Assembly: GCA_037974665.1 (NCBI GenBank)
Contig: CM075775.1
Coordinates: 31,749,732-31,813,731 of the forward strand
Length of the DNA: 64,000 nucleotides
Direction: 5' to 3'
DNA from: Ehretia macrophylla
Lineage: Eukaryota; Streptophyta; Magnoliopsida; Boraginales; Ehretiaceae
Shown here: positions 1-11,853 of the stretch, one piece after another
Position numbering within the stretch: the stretch's first letter is position 1
Layout: each line of letters starts with the position of its first letter
Notes under the pieces: model-generated
Database searches by the model: none
What the model was told of the DNA's origin: nothing
What the model saw: only the letters and a program-made list of their open reading frames with translations
Position numbers and translations under genes: made by a program

Positions 1-1273
1 TTTTGGTCGGATGGGCTGGAGAATGATTCCATGGATTTCGTACACAAATTTGTCTTTTTATTTTTTATTTTTCTCAGCTTCTACCTAGAAAATAGCATGA
101 ACTCGCCTTCTTATTAGACCATAAAGAGTGATTCATCGTAAACATAGAGAAATTTTATAGAACAAAAAGTTTTTCAACTCTAATTGGTTCAAAATCTGAT
201 GCAGCAATGCTTTGAAATGAATTCCATTATGTAAGATATCCGAAAAATTATGGCAAAATTCTCAAATATGAAAGAATTCAATGCATTAGAAAAATATCTA
301 ACCATCCCAGTAATTGAGTTGTTAGAAATTGAACATCTTGCTTTTTGTCCTCAGAAATCTATCCTATACTTAACTAAATAAAATTTTCTTTAGTAATATA
401 TACGAATAAAAAGATAGATCCATCTATCTATCATATCCGATTTAAATTTTGATATCTAAAAAAGAATAGAAATAGGACGATCCTATGTAATTGTTTTTAA
501 TTTTAATACATGATATTGTATGGCCTAAAAGAAGAAAAACAATTCTTTGCAGTAAAATGAGAAATCATTCTTATTCTTTGAGAGATCTCTAATGATTATT
601 TGGTGTCAGATTTAATAATAAGATTAACAAAGTTGGTAGTGCCTGTAATGATATTCCACAATATTTGTACACTCATTAAAGCCAAAAACTATAACATGAT
701 TTACTAGTGAACCGTAACATAAGATTTTTTTATTGATTTTTCTTTCCTTTTCTAGTTGCATACGATTGATATTTCAAATTTTTTCATGTTTTTGGATTGA
801 TTCACTTTGTATGTTGACTCCAAGAATCGATTTCTGAACTTCTTACACTTAAAATAAGAATTATACCATTAGACTAAATGCCCAGATTGTATTCGATTAA
901 TTTCAAAACTGAAGGGGATGACTAAAGTTAAATTGGTGCTTCTTTCTTTTTGGTAAAGAGTAAAATATCTTTGTATTTTGTTAAAACTATGTGGAAGACT
1001 TTATACTACTAAAAATAATATAATAAATGACAATAATTTCTTAATATAACTCATTGGGTCTGTCCCCTTTACTTGATAACTGTCGGATTTTTTCTTCGCA
1101 TTCTCATAAACTATAAATCTTAGTTTACCATTTATCCTGAAACCAATAAGTTCAAAAGACCATTTATAGAATCAATATATGACATAGAAATTGATAGGAT
1201 TCAGTAATAATTAAGTTCAAGACGTTGATCAAATATATTTTTCAACCAGTAAAATCAAATTCATCAAGGTGGT
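1..1273. other. AT-rich intergenic sequence, no gene seen
   Basis: No open frame of protein-like composition and no RNA gene or repeat boundary could be supported. The first 500 bases have a plastid-spacer look (short A and T runs, low complexity), but I recognise no plastid gene and do not call an organelle insertion. Confidence 0.5.
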
Positions 1274-1555
1274 GATTGGTGTTCTGAAACTATTTTAGAT
1301 ATGAATGAAATGACATTGGGAATGAAATGAATTTGAGTAAGGATATGTCATACTTAGTATGCTTTACGAATGAAGATAGGAATAGATATATTGATTCTAA
1401 GCCTATGTTTGGTAGTTAGTATAACAAAACAATAATGAAAATGACTTATATAATAAGATAAAAATGTTTTTTTTGTTGCAATAGATATATTACTGTCTTA
1501 AGAATAAAAATAAGTTTCATATCAATAATAATGGTTAGTTTGAAGCATATTATTA

Positions 1556-2156
1556 CAGTAAAACCTCTTTAAATTAATAGTGTTAGGATTACCAAATTCT
1601 ATTAATTTAGCGAGATATTAATTTATCGATAAATTAATAATTATTAATTAATAGAGATATTTTTCATTTTTTGGCTCTATAGTAAACATATTATGATTAT
1701 GATATCTTTTTTCGGTCCAATTTAATAAGATAAGTAATGAGAATAGAAGATAAAATTTAATTTAGTAAGATTAGAAAAAAGTCTTTGTAGGATTAGGATG
1801 AGAACTAATTTCTCTAATCTTGTATCATAATCCTTGTAGGATTATTTCAAATTTTTATTTTTAAATAATTAAATATGAGATTCAACCAGATTTGAAGTTC
1901 AATAAAAGACAAGTCACTCTTGATTCATATTTTAAAAAAAATCTCATAGTCAATTTATTATGTAATTTTTAGCTAATTATTAATTTATAAAATATTTGAA
2001 TCAATAAAATACAAAGGAAATTTTTTAAAATGTATTATCTTATAATTTTATCAAATTTATCAACTTTTTACACTGGTCCCAAGTCGGGACTGGACATTTT
2101 TATTAATTAAAAGAGATTATTAATTTATCGAGTATTAATTTAAAGAGGTTCTACTG
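1556..2156. mobile_element. Nested MITE with 24-bp inverted ends
   Basis: The element opens CAGTAAAACCTCTTTAAATT and closes AATTTAAAGAGGTTCTACTG, an inverted repeat of about 24 bp with one mismatch at position 6. The flanking bases are TATTA on both sides, but the site is low complexity, so a 5-bp or imperfect 8-bp duplication cannot be distinguished. The related copy near 25480 lacks this insertion, which supports the boundaries. There is no coding capacity. A hAT-like origin is possible but not shown. Confidence 0.7.
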
Positions 2157-2618
2157 TATTATATTTATTTATTTATTTTTATTTTATATTATTAATATTT
2201 CTATTATTTATTAGTAATCTTTTATTAAATTTATATTCTTATTATATTATTATATTTATACTTATAATTATGTTATATATTATTATTTCATATAATGATA
2301 CTAATTATTATTATTCATATTTGTTATTGTTTATTATTTACTATTCTCTTTGTTGTTATTATTATTATTTTATATTATTACATATAACTTATTGTTATTA
2401 TTATTATTCATTTTTATTTTATTATATTATTTATATATTATAATTAATATTATTGTATAACAATATTTTTTATTAGTAATAATAGTTATAATAATAAATA
2501 ATACTAATGAATAAAAATAACATATAATTATATTAATACTAATGTAAAAAGAGTATTCCAGCCACTTTAATAATAAGTTCATTCCAAAGCATATAGAAAT
2601 TATTTATTCCTATAGCAA

Positions 2619-3411
2619 TTGGTACACTGAAATAAATTTGGATAGAAATAGAATGAGCTAAGAAATGGAATGGGTCAATGGAACTAGGAATGGAATAAAA
2701 TTGAGAATATAAATAAGATATTTTGTATGTTTTAGGAATGAAGATATGAATATATGTATTGATTGCAAACTCATGTTTATTTGATTATTTTATATATTTT
2801 ATTTATAATTATTATTCATATTTATTATTATTTATTGTATTATTAAAATTATTGTATTTAATATTTTTGTTTTTTATATTACAATTATCATTAAAAATAT
2901 ATATTCTATTATTTTATATATATATTACTTATAATTATTATTATTCATATTTATCATTATTATTTATTGTATTATTAATTTTATTATATTTCTTATTATT
3001 ATAATTTTTTATATTTCTTATTATTATTTTATATTATTATTAATTTACATATTATTATTATTATGTTCTTCTTATATTATTATTATAGTTACATTCTATT
3101 ATTATTATTATTATATATATATTATTATTATTATTATTATTATTATTTTATATTATAATTATAGTAATAATTCATGTTAATTTTGAGTAGTATGTAATAT
3201 GTTTTTTTTAAGTTGTTTTTGCCACTTGAGTAATAAATGTATTCCAAGCATATAGGAATAAGTTAATCCTATATAATTATTCTGAAATGGCTGGTCTCAT
3301 GGATGAGGAATGAGATTATCTAGGGAATGATTCTTTGATACCAAGTATGGGATTTGAAATATAATTGGAAATGTCATTTTATTCTTAACTCATTTCAGTG
3401 TACCAATTACT
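2619..3411. repeat. AT-rich foldback element, copy 2, nested in copy 1
   Basis: The ends are ATTGGTACACTGAAAT and, inverted, ATTTCAGTGTACCAAT, a perfect 16-bp terminal inverted repeat. The inner part has GGAATGAAGATATGAATATA-like sequence and then a core of TTA/ATT repeats at about 2800-3170. It sits inside the 3' part of copy 1, whose sequence resumes after 3411. Open frames in the core (for example 2759-3004) are low-complexity artefacts. Confidence 0.65.
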
Positions 3412-3478
3412 ACCTTGTGTTTTATTATAATTGGGTATTCTTAGATTAATGGGAATGAGATAATGAGATTTTCAAGTT

Positions 3479-4250
3479 TTTTTTTTGTCGGAAGATGGAT
3501 ATTACAACCACCAAATAGTACAAGAGGTTCAACCAAAATCAGATGCTAAGACAACTGATTGTACACGCGAAGCCAGCAAAAAAAATGCTAAAGGGGGGGT
3601 TGAAACACCAACCATGGGAGAGGAAACCTATTCTAATTGCAAAAGCTACCCATGTAGCAGACAGGAGCCGAAAGTGGCCAGACGAAGATGATAAGTACTG
3701 CATATTATGAAGAGCAAACGAAACGCTCAAAAATCAATTCGAGAAACCTCGATAAGCAAAATAGAAAATTGGGTCATACACCACTTATTACTAAACTAAA
3801 GCCCTGTATACCAATAAAAGAAGGCCCAAATATGTAATAATCTGCAATTGTCATCAGGCCACGAGCAAAATACCCCTGTACACAGTGGGTTTGGAGGTAC
3901 CCACCTAACACACCAGTATAAAGGGCTAACGACCAAGGAATGAGAAGAAAAGATGAATACCGTTGAACACATATCTCTGAGAACCCCCATTTAGTAGCGA
4001 GCAGAGAAAAATAACTGAAAACACACACCAATACGAATGTAGCAATCGAAAACTAACAAAAGTATAATACAAACAAAAAAGAAGAGCAAATCAGTGAAGC
4101 TACAGAGGAGTGAAGCAAAGAAACGAAGAGGGAGATGATGAAAGGTGAGGAAGAAGATGAGAAGTTGAGTGGAGTTGAGGGAGAATTTTGAAGTGCTAGC
4201 TTGTGGTTCCACCGCCTTAAACAACTTTGACCTCACATCTTGTTCATTCA
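3479..4250 (-). mobile_element. Retro-inserted copy of an unidentified transcript
   Basis: A ten-T run at 3477-3486 (a poly(A) tail on the minus strand) abuts the insert, and near-identical 13-bp flanks lie at 3466-3478 and 4251-4263 (11 of 13 match). This is the signature of target-primed insertion of an RNA. On the minus strand it begins with a CT-rich stretch like a plant 5' leader (about 4190-4090) and holds only short frames, the longest 89 codons (3991-4260), none of which I recognise. It could be a processed pseudogene of a non-coding or poorly coding RNA, or a SINE/LINE tail. It interrupts foldback copy 1. Confidence 0.5.
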
Positions 4251-4366
4251 AAATTTCCAAGTTAATTCAATTATCGAGTGTGGAATTAGAATAAAATTGA
4301 GAATACCATTCTTATATACGTTGCCGATTAATTATGGCTTAAAGAATTTGGCTTTGGATACCAAAT

Positions 4367-4798
4367 GGTAAGAACTTAAGGTTCTTAATTTCAAAATTAG
4401 GTTTAGGATTTAAACTTCTTAAAAAATATAGGTTGATCATCCTCAGTAATTGTTTTAAGAATGATTAATTACTTTTAACTTTTTTAAAGACGAAAAAATA
4501 CCGTCACCTTATATAGGTTTTTTTAAAATAAAAATAATGACGGTACATAATCATAATCATTGATGGACTTCTAAACTAAAACTTAAATTACAAAAATTAA
4601 CGTTTATCCTCTAAAAAGAATATTAACTTTCTTAAAATAATAAAACTAATAACAAAATATTAATTATCTTTTTCTTTTTGTTATTATTAATCTTTCTTGT
4701 TACTTGCCTAGGTTGCTGACGCAGTGAATACTTGCGTGTTACGTTTTACAGCGTTGATAAAACGCTACTCTTAGACACCCCCCCCCCCCAAACAGAAT
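4367..4798. other. Upstream region of the helicase gene
   Basis: Non-coding, AT-rich. It becomes more GC-containing after 4700 and carries a 12-C run at 4778-4789. No further structure was recognised. Confidence 0.5.
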
Positions 4799-4868
4799 AC
4801 CTATATATATACACGCACACGCACTATATCCGTATACACATATAGGATCATTGAACTAATCTCTAGCG
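4799..4868 (+). promoter_or_regulatory. Putative core promoter/5' leader of the LOS4-like helicase
   Basis: A TATA-like tract (CTATATATATAC) begins at about 4801, roughly 65 bases before the start codon. This is close for a TATA box, so it may instead be transcribed leader. The transcription start is not determinable from sequence. Confidence 0.35.
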
Positions 4869-7800
4869 ATGGCCGATAACGGATCCACCCCCGCGGCTGA
4901 TAATATCGCCACCGCCACCGCCACCACTGCGGCGGAGGCGAAGCCTGCGGAAACAAAACGGTGGGGGGACGAAGAAGACGAGCCGGAGCAAGCCGAGCAA
5001 TCGTCGACCTCCGAAGAGCCCAATCTCGACTCTTTGACCATTGACGAGTCAAAGAAAGTCAAACAACAGTTTCTCGACGATCCAGATGACTCCAGAATCC
5101 AAGCCGTACGCACCACCGCCTTCTCTCTCTCTCTATCTATCTACAGTGTTTGCCCTTATATATTTTTAAACATATAATATGTATATGTTATATGTTATAT
5201 GTATGTATCTATAGATCTGGTTTGAGGCCTATCTTTCAAGTTTTTTTTCTTGTGTGATCTTGAATTTAGGTCATATGTGAATTAACTGATTAACTAACTA
5301 GTAGTTTCGATTGCATGTTTAATTATTAATCAGTTCTTGCTATTTTTTGCTAATTTTGATGTTTTAGTAAATTCTGCTAATTTTATGTTTTAGTAACTTT
5401 TGCTAATTTTACGTTTTAGTAGATTTTGCTTATTTTATGTTTTAAGGTGTAAAGTATTGTTAGTTAATACAATTAACATAATAGTAGTTTTATTGGTGCA
5501 TGATAATACTGTTGCTCTACTTGAATATGTGGAAAATAAGAATGTGATCTTTGGTGTTTTGAGTTTTGATTAATCGCGAAATAATAAATCTTTGGTGTTT
5601 TCAACTTTCAAAAAAAAGAAAAGAAAACAAAGATTTTTGGTGTTTTTGAGAAGAAGTAATTGCTATATTGTATTTATATTTAAGTCGGGGTTAATCTTGT
5701 GTGTAATTGAGTATCAAATAACAGTTCAGTTAGAAATATTTGGTGTTTTTGAGTCGGCGCAGTGTTGGTAGGGGCCTAGAGAGCTGCCTTTTGCCATTGT
5801 ACGCATCCCCAAGCTTTAATACGAAATCTTCATAGTTCATACTTAGCTTGCTGCACCTGCTTAAAAAAATCCTTTAACAAAACGTTAAGACTTCAAACAT
5901 TTTGGTTACACCCCATCGGTGCACGTTAATAAAATTCTCTTTTTACCTTTCAAAAAAAATAAGACTTAAAACATTTTGCACATCTTCGTCATTGACCTAA
6001 CATAACTTCAATAGGTCAGATGCTAGATTATGATTCATAGAAAAACCCAAATTCAAAGATCCCAATCCCAAGAAAGAAATTAGGAAATTTATGCTTATTT
6101 TGCATTTATATTTCACTTGGCTTAATCTTGCGTATAATTGCACGCCTATGATTCTATTTTATATATCTGCAATGGCATCTAGTTTTTCTGTATTTTTCCC
6201 CTAACGAAGTCTTGGAACTTTGTGCTTTGCAACTAGTGATTATATCACTATCTGTAGATATGTAAGTATTACCTACACATGCATATGTGTCTTTGTATGC
6301 AATCAATTATAAGTTGTTAATTTGGGGAAAAATTCTGAAAAACAGGTCACATCGGGTGATACTCCATATACATCAGCAAAGAGATTTGAGGACTTGAATT
6401 TATCTCCGGAGTTGCTGAAGGGTTTATACGTGGAGATGAAGTTTGAGCGGCCTAGTAAGATTCAAGAAATCAGTTTACCAATGATCTTGACACCACCATA
6501 CAAGAATTTGATAGCTCAAGCTCACAATGGATCTGGAAAGACGACATGCTTTGTGCTGGGGATGTTGAGCCGTGTTGATCCAAAACTTGTTGCTCCTCAA
6601 GCTCTCTGTATTTGTCCCACTAGAGAATTGGCAATTCAGGTTTGTGTTACAGATTAGTATTTTGAGCTTCTGTTTATCTTCAAGCTGAGTGAGTATGTGG
6701 CATGTTTGTGTGCTTGTGTCTATCTGTATGAAAACTATATCCATTTTGATAGATGATCACATGTGGTCTTTACTCTCTAATTCGTAGGGTTTTTGGCCGC
6801 ATCCTCTCGAGAGTTTGAGTTAATGGAAGATGGTTGGCAGTTTTTATGTGAAAGTTTGGTTCAGTTGTAATTTTATTTGAATCATCTCGATGTTCTGTTA
6901 GTGGTACCATATCCGGTGGAATCTGTAGGGTTCAACCAGGCAATGGACAAATAATTTACTTTATGTGTCTGTATAAGTGAATAAGATTACAGCTACTTTT
7001 TTCAATGCATTAGCATTGTTTTTTGGCTCGGTTTGGGATCACATTAGTTATAATGAATTATTATCCATGTAGAATATGGAAGTGCTTCTGAAGATGGGAA
7101 AGTTCACGGGGATAACCTCAGAATTAGCCATACCTGCTGATACTGCCAACTACATACCGGTTAAGAAGCGGCCACCTGTTACTGCACAAGTAGTAATTGG
7201 CACGCCTGGTACAATTAACAAGTGGGTAACAGCAAAGAAGCTGGGCATGAGTTGTATGAAGATTCTTGTTTTTGATGAAGCAGACCATATGTTGGCTGAG
7301 GTAAAATTATATTATGATTTTGCAATACTCGATGCCATTAGAATATTATTTACTGTTTTAAGTAATTGATCCTGATGGAGGATCAGGTTTATGTGTGCTT
7401 ATAATGTTGTTCTTTTGATGCAGAGTGGCTTCAAAGATGATTCTGTACACATTATGAAGGCGATTGTTAAAAGCAGTCCCAATTGCCAGGTTCATAGTGT
7501 GCTGTCTGTTACTTTTTCCCTTTACGTTTATTTTTTTGATTCACATGGCTGAAGGTGGTCTTGGTAAGAGTTTATTTAAGGATCTTACTTGTAATGTGTG
7601 CCTTTTAAACTAATTACTTCAGCTTCTTTGAAGCTTCTTTCTGATGAAAATTGATCCTACTAAACCACAAAGAATTAAAACTGGAGTGGAAAGGAAAGGA
7701 ATTATCACTAAGTATTCAATATATGGTATTACCCGGTACTAATAGTGGGATAGAAATGGAATTGCCAGTGCTGATCCCATTCTTCTCTACACTGTATCTG

Positions 7801-9999
7801 AACATTGTAATTGAACTAAATGGTGCTGAGGTCAATGCCCCTGGAAGGTGGCACCTCTGGCGATCTGCTGTTTTCAAGATCAGAATGCAATAATGTTGTT
7901 TTCAGAAGCGTTGTCTGTGTTCCTTTGTTTGCTTGTACTTATGTATTCTAACTTCTAGTCTGCCATTACCTTGTTTCACTATTCCGCTATAGTTTTCCTT
8001 TCTGTTGTGCAACATTATTGATAGAGAGTTGATGGCTCTGTTTTCAGCAAAGATTACTTTTATCAGTGGCTTCTTGTGTTGAATATACTTTTTTAATTCA
8101 TTAAGTTGCAAGCATTATGGATCTTATACTATGTTGTTCACTAATATTCTCCAAGGGTTATATATTAATCATGACACAAATAATCTCCCTTTCTTCTGTA
8201 ACGAAGAACATGACATACGTAAACATTGAAATGAAGATGAGGAAATAGAATTTGTTTTGTTCTTGAAAGTTTGTGTTTGGTGACCTGCAATGTTTTGTCA
8301 ACAAATGTTTTTTTATGTAAAATGGTGCTTGAAACTGCTTTACAGGTGCTACTTTTCTCTGCTACATTTGATGATGCTGTGAGAACTTTTGTTTCAAAGA
8401 TTGTTCAAGAACTCTTTGTACAAGATTACAATCAGATGTTTGTGAAGAAGGAAGAACTATCCCTTGAGTCTGTGAAGCAATATAAAGTGTATTGTCCTGA
8501 CGAACTCACTAAGGTCATGGTTATTAAAGATAGAATACTTGAGCTAGGGGAGAAGGTGGGGCAGACAATCATATTTGTTCGTACCAGGCATAGTGCAAGT
8601 GCATTGCATAGATCTTTGATTGAGTATGGCTATGAGGTCACCGCCATCCAAGGGGCTCTTAAGCAAGAAGATAGGGATAAGATAATTAAGGAGTTCAAAG
8701 AAGGATTAACTCAAGTTCTTATATCAACTGATCTCCTTGCTCGGGGATTCGATCAATCACAGGTTCTTATAACTTTACTCGTGTCTATATTCCTAATCTA
8801 TTTTTCTATCCTGTACAACAAAGTCTAAACACAGTGATGTAATTTGTTGGACAGGTCAATCTAGTTGTTAACTATGATCTGCCAGTGAAATATGACACTC
8901 CTTCAGAGCCAGACTATGAGGTTTACCTTCATCGGGTCGGTAGAGCAGGTCGTTTTGGCCGCAAAGGTAATCTTCTTCCCATAAATTTTTCATGTTGCTA
9001 AATTTTGTATATCAGTGTGTCTCTCATTGCACGAGCATGAAAAGTGCTCTTTTTATATCTGATGTATTGAGTTTGTAATGTTCAAGGCTTGAAGACCTTA
9101 TATCTGGTGAAAGTACTTTTTGTCCTTTTTTGGGTATCTTTATCTTGGGGTGGTTGATCCCGTTTAACTAATTGTTGAAACAAAGAGCTAGCTTGTTTCT
9201 TTAACTGATCTTCTCAATCTTTCACTATATTGGTATTGTTTTTAATTAGCCAGTGATTCAATTCAGAATCTGCCCTGTTATATATACTTTCCTGTGCAAG
9301 AATTTAAGATTTAATGCTTGGGTATGCTCCATGCATGCGCTTTTTGCCTGCTAAGACAACGTTAGCTATATCATGAAGTTCTTTTTCCTTTTCCCGGAGA
9401 TAGACTATGAGAAGGTATTTTTACCCTATAAAACGTGGTTAGACATTGAAAATGAACCACAATCATACAGATTTTTGGCATCATTATTCGAACCACCTGA
9501 ATGCGATGGATGTGTTGTGTTCACGTGATCATATTATTATGAGTAAAAATCTGTAACTCCTACAGAAACATTGCCTATTCTATGAGACCTTGTCTGACGT
9601 GCTTTCATCTGGATGACGGAAAACTGACAATATTCTCGTTATTCCACAGGTGCTGTCTTCAACTTGTTAGATGATAGAGACACCATGCTAATGGAAAAAA
9701 TTGAGAAGCACTTTAACAGTCCAGTAGTTGAGGTAATTATTAGTTTCACAACTATACGAGTTACACGTTGGTTTGATTGATTTCTTGCTAGCCTTTTCCA
9801 GTGATGTATGGCCAGTGGGGTCAAAGTGAGTGAAATGGATGAGGTTTACGATTATAAATTGTTTGGTGTAACGTGTGTGCACACATTGTGAGAGAGTCCG
9901 ACTACGTCTAATTTTCATTTTTACTGTGGTTTTCAGGTGCCATCTTGGCAGAGCGAAAGTGACTTTGAAGATGCTTTAAAGAAAGCAGGTTTGCTCTGA
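4869..9999 (+). CDS. LOS4: DEAD-box ATP-dependent RNA helicase, LOS4/RH38 (DBP5/DDX19) type
   Basis: Eight exons read as one frame of 499 codons plus stop: 4869-5105, 6346-6639, 7073-7300, 7424-7489, 8346-8762, 8855-8966, 9650-9732 and 9937-9999, all with GT-AG introns. Visible motifs are the Q-motif region KFERPSKIQ (about 111-119), motif I AHNGSGKT (138-145), PTRELAIQ (to 177), GTPGT, motif II DEAD (245-248), SAT (280-282), [16 protein letters not shown] and [10 protein letters not shown], so the helicase core is intact. The acidic N-terminus and the C-terminal ALKKAGLL fit the DBP5 branch. In that family the protein acts at the nuclear pore, remodelling mRNPs during mRNA export; Arabidopsis LOS4 affects cold and heat tolerance. 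The segment after SAT ([13 protein letters not shown]) seems a few residues longer than I remember for LOS4. Start chosen as the first ATG in frame with the acidic N-terminus. Confidence 0.95.
5348..5446 (+). repeat. Short tandem repeat in helicase intron 1
   Basis: About four copies of a 26-27 bp unit beginning TGCTAATTTTATGTTTTAGT. The unit is pyrimidine-rich and each copy ends in TTTTAG-like sequence. Confidence 0.75.
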
Positions 10000-11788
10000 T
10001 TCTGTCGATGCCATATTGATTTGTTCGTTGGTGGATCTCAGTACTTCAGGAGAGGGGATCACCTCACCTTTACCAATGCATACGAGTTGACCTGTTATTG
10101 TGCGTGTAACCGTCATGCGTGGCGATAATGCTTCAATTTTTGCGTTCTGTGAAATGGTTGATACGAGTTTATTGCTATTGTGAATGCTGGAAGTTGGAAC
10201 TTAATCGAATCTTGGACATCACGATCTTATATCCGTTTTAAGGCCTCCTGCAGTCCGTTTATTCGGTAGCGAGGTTTTACAGGATTGCTTGTACGGTATG
10301 ACTTGGTTAACTTTCATGGTTCACATCATATTTCTGCTTGATGAATTAGTTAGCGCGAAGTCTTGTGTAAAGTTGTTGGAAGGTCTCTACACTGGCACTG
10401 TAGCTGCTGTAAAGGCATTGCAAATGCCTTTTTGGTAGTATGCTTTACCTAATTGGGGTTGCTGACCTTTTTTTTTTTTTTTTTTTTTTTTAATGCATAT
10501 GATAGGCAAAAAGGAAGATAGAAACTTAGGATAAAGTATAAACCAAATCTAATGAAAACTAAGTTCTATTCAACTAGGTGACCTCAGATATGTGGATATG
10601 ATGATGTTTCTTATTCTCGCTTGTCTGATGTTGGTCAATGGTGTGAAAACACTTCCTGTGTCGAATTCCAAATAACCAGCAAAGGGGAGGAAGGAATTGA
10701 TTTATAACACGCAAAATTTTGCTGCCAGTTATCTTCTTGGTTTGTTTATGCTCGTGAGATCTTGTTTGAGCATGTCTTTGCCCGTCCTTTGCTCTACGGT
10801 TTTCATGTTTTATATGTTTTGATAGTTATTTCTACCGGTTGTTTTGTAATATATCAAAATTATCTCAAACGGTCCTTTATCATTTTGTCCTCAATTGGAG
10901 CCAGTTTAAATTTTTCAGGAATCATATCACTTTTAATCCTATCCTTTGGGTTCATATCAACATTTTTACATCATATATCGACAATCTTAGGATATGCGTA
11001 AGAGGGAAAGTTTATTTTGCAAGGTAAACAATTGGGGGGAACTAATCAAAAGAAAACAACCAATGTTTTTATTGCCTTTGCTAGCGGTTATTTCTTCATG
11101 ATGTAGAAAATGCATGGTGAAAAACATCTGAGTGAGAGGAATCAAAATCATCTTAAGGTGGATTAAATAGTGTTCCGAATAAATTAGATTCATTGGAATG
11201 ACTGAATCAGCCTCTTATTTTACTTCGTTTTCCTGTCATTGGCCCGAGCTGTCTTGGTTTCTTTTTTCATGATGGAATACAAAGTCTTTCGTATTCATAC
11301 CAAGAGCGTTAAATTTTGATATACATAATCGATATGTCTAGATAAGTTGAGTACTAACCTAGTGGAAGTGGCCTTAAGGAAATTGGTTTATTAGTTTACT
11401 CGAACCTAGTAAGTGAGAAAGAATTCGATCTACATTCCATGTACTCTATTATTATATCACAATTATTCTACTATTAGGATGTCATGATATCGAAGTTAAA
11501 TTATCACGATCTTTATCATTTATTAAAGAAGGATAAGAAGGGAGAGAAATCTCCACGTTTAGTTGTTTTGTAAACCGATCTTTTGCCTCACTACAATTAA
11601 AGAAAAAAAGTCTAAACTATGTCACAAAAACTGAGTGTTAGGTTAGACCAAACGGAATATGTATAGTATTAATCCAACCTAGCTACTTCAATTTAATAAA
11701 CACACAAAAGGGAAGACTAAAAAATGTCAGTCTTAATGGTTCGCACGTCACAAGTAGTGCTCTTCCACCATGCATGCCTTTCATATTT
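10000..11788. other. 3' flank of helicase and intergenic spacer
   Basis: It contains the presumed 3' UTR and a 24-T run at 10468-10491. The frame at 10762-11001 is hydrophobic, resembles no family known to me, has no splice partners, and is probably chance. No mobile element ends were found. Confidence 0.5.
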
Positions 11789-11799
11789 CTTTATAAATC
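11789..11799 (+). promoter_or_regulatory. TATA box of the Ole e 1-like gene
   Basis: TTTATAAAT lies about 60 bases before the start codon, downstream of a CATGCATG RY-type element at about 11769-11776 (ACCATGCATGCC). Confidence 0.5.
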
Positions 11800-11853
11800 T
11801 CACATAATTCATCCACCAAGCAGTATTTTCAACTTCACCTAGAAGAAAAGAAG

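Larger units (their letters stand above)
1274..4366. repeat. AT-rich foldback element, copy 1, carrying three later insertions
   Basis: It starts ATTGGTGTTCTGAAAC and runs through GGAATGAAATGAATTTGAG-like sequence into a long TTA/ATT-rich core. The same layout occurs at 2619-3411 and 25190-26215. The 3' part can be followed through the insertions: CCAGCCACTTTAATAATAAG near 2560 and TGGAATTAGAATAAAATTGA near 4280 both have counterparts near 26000-26150. The outer 3' end (near GGATACCAA, 4360) is approximate and no target duplication was found. It is probably a non-autonomous DNA transposon; the class is undetermined. Confidence 0.5.

Noticed and set aside
1-600. Plastid DNA insertion
   Set aside because: Composition looks plastid-like, but no plastid gene or diagnostic motif was recognised; an organelle-genome search would be needed.
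2759-3004. 81-codon frame rich in Tyr, Leu and Ile
   Set aside because: Low-complexity translation of TTA/ATT repeats in a foldback element.
7650-7893. 80-codon frame in helicase intron 4
   Set aside because: Lies in an intron of a well-defined gene and has no family resemblance.
10762-11001. 79-codon hydrophobic frame downstream of the helicase
   Set aside because: No family resemblance, no promoter or splice context, T-rich composition.
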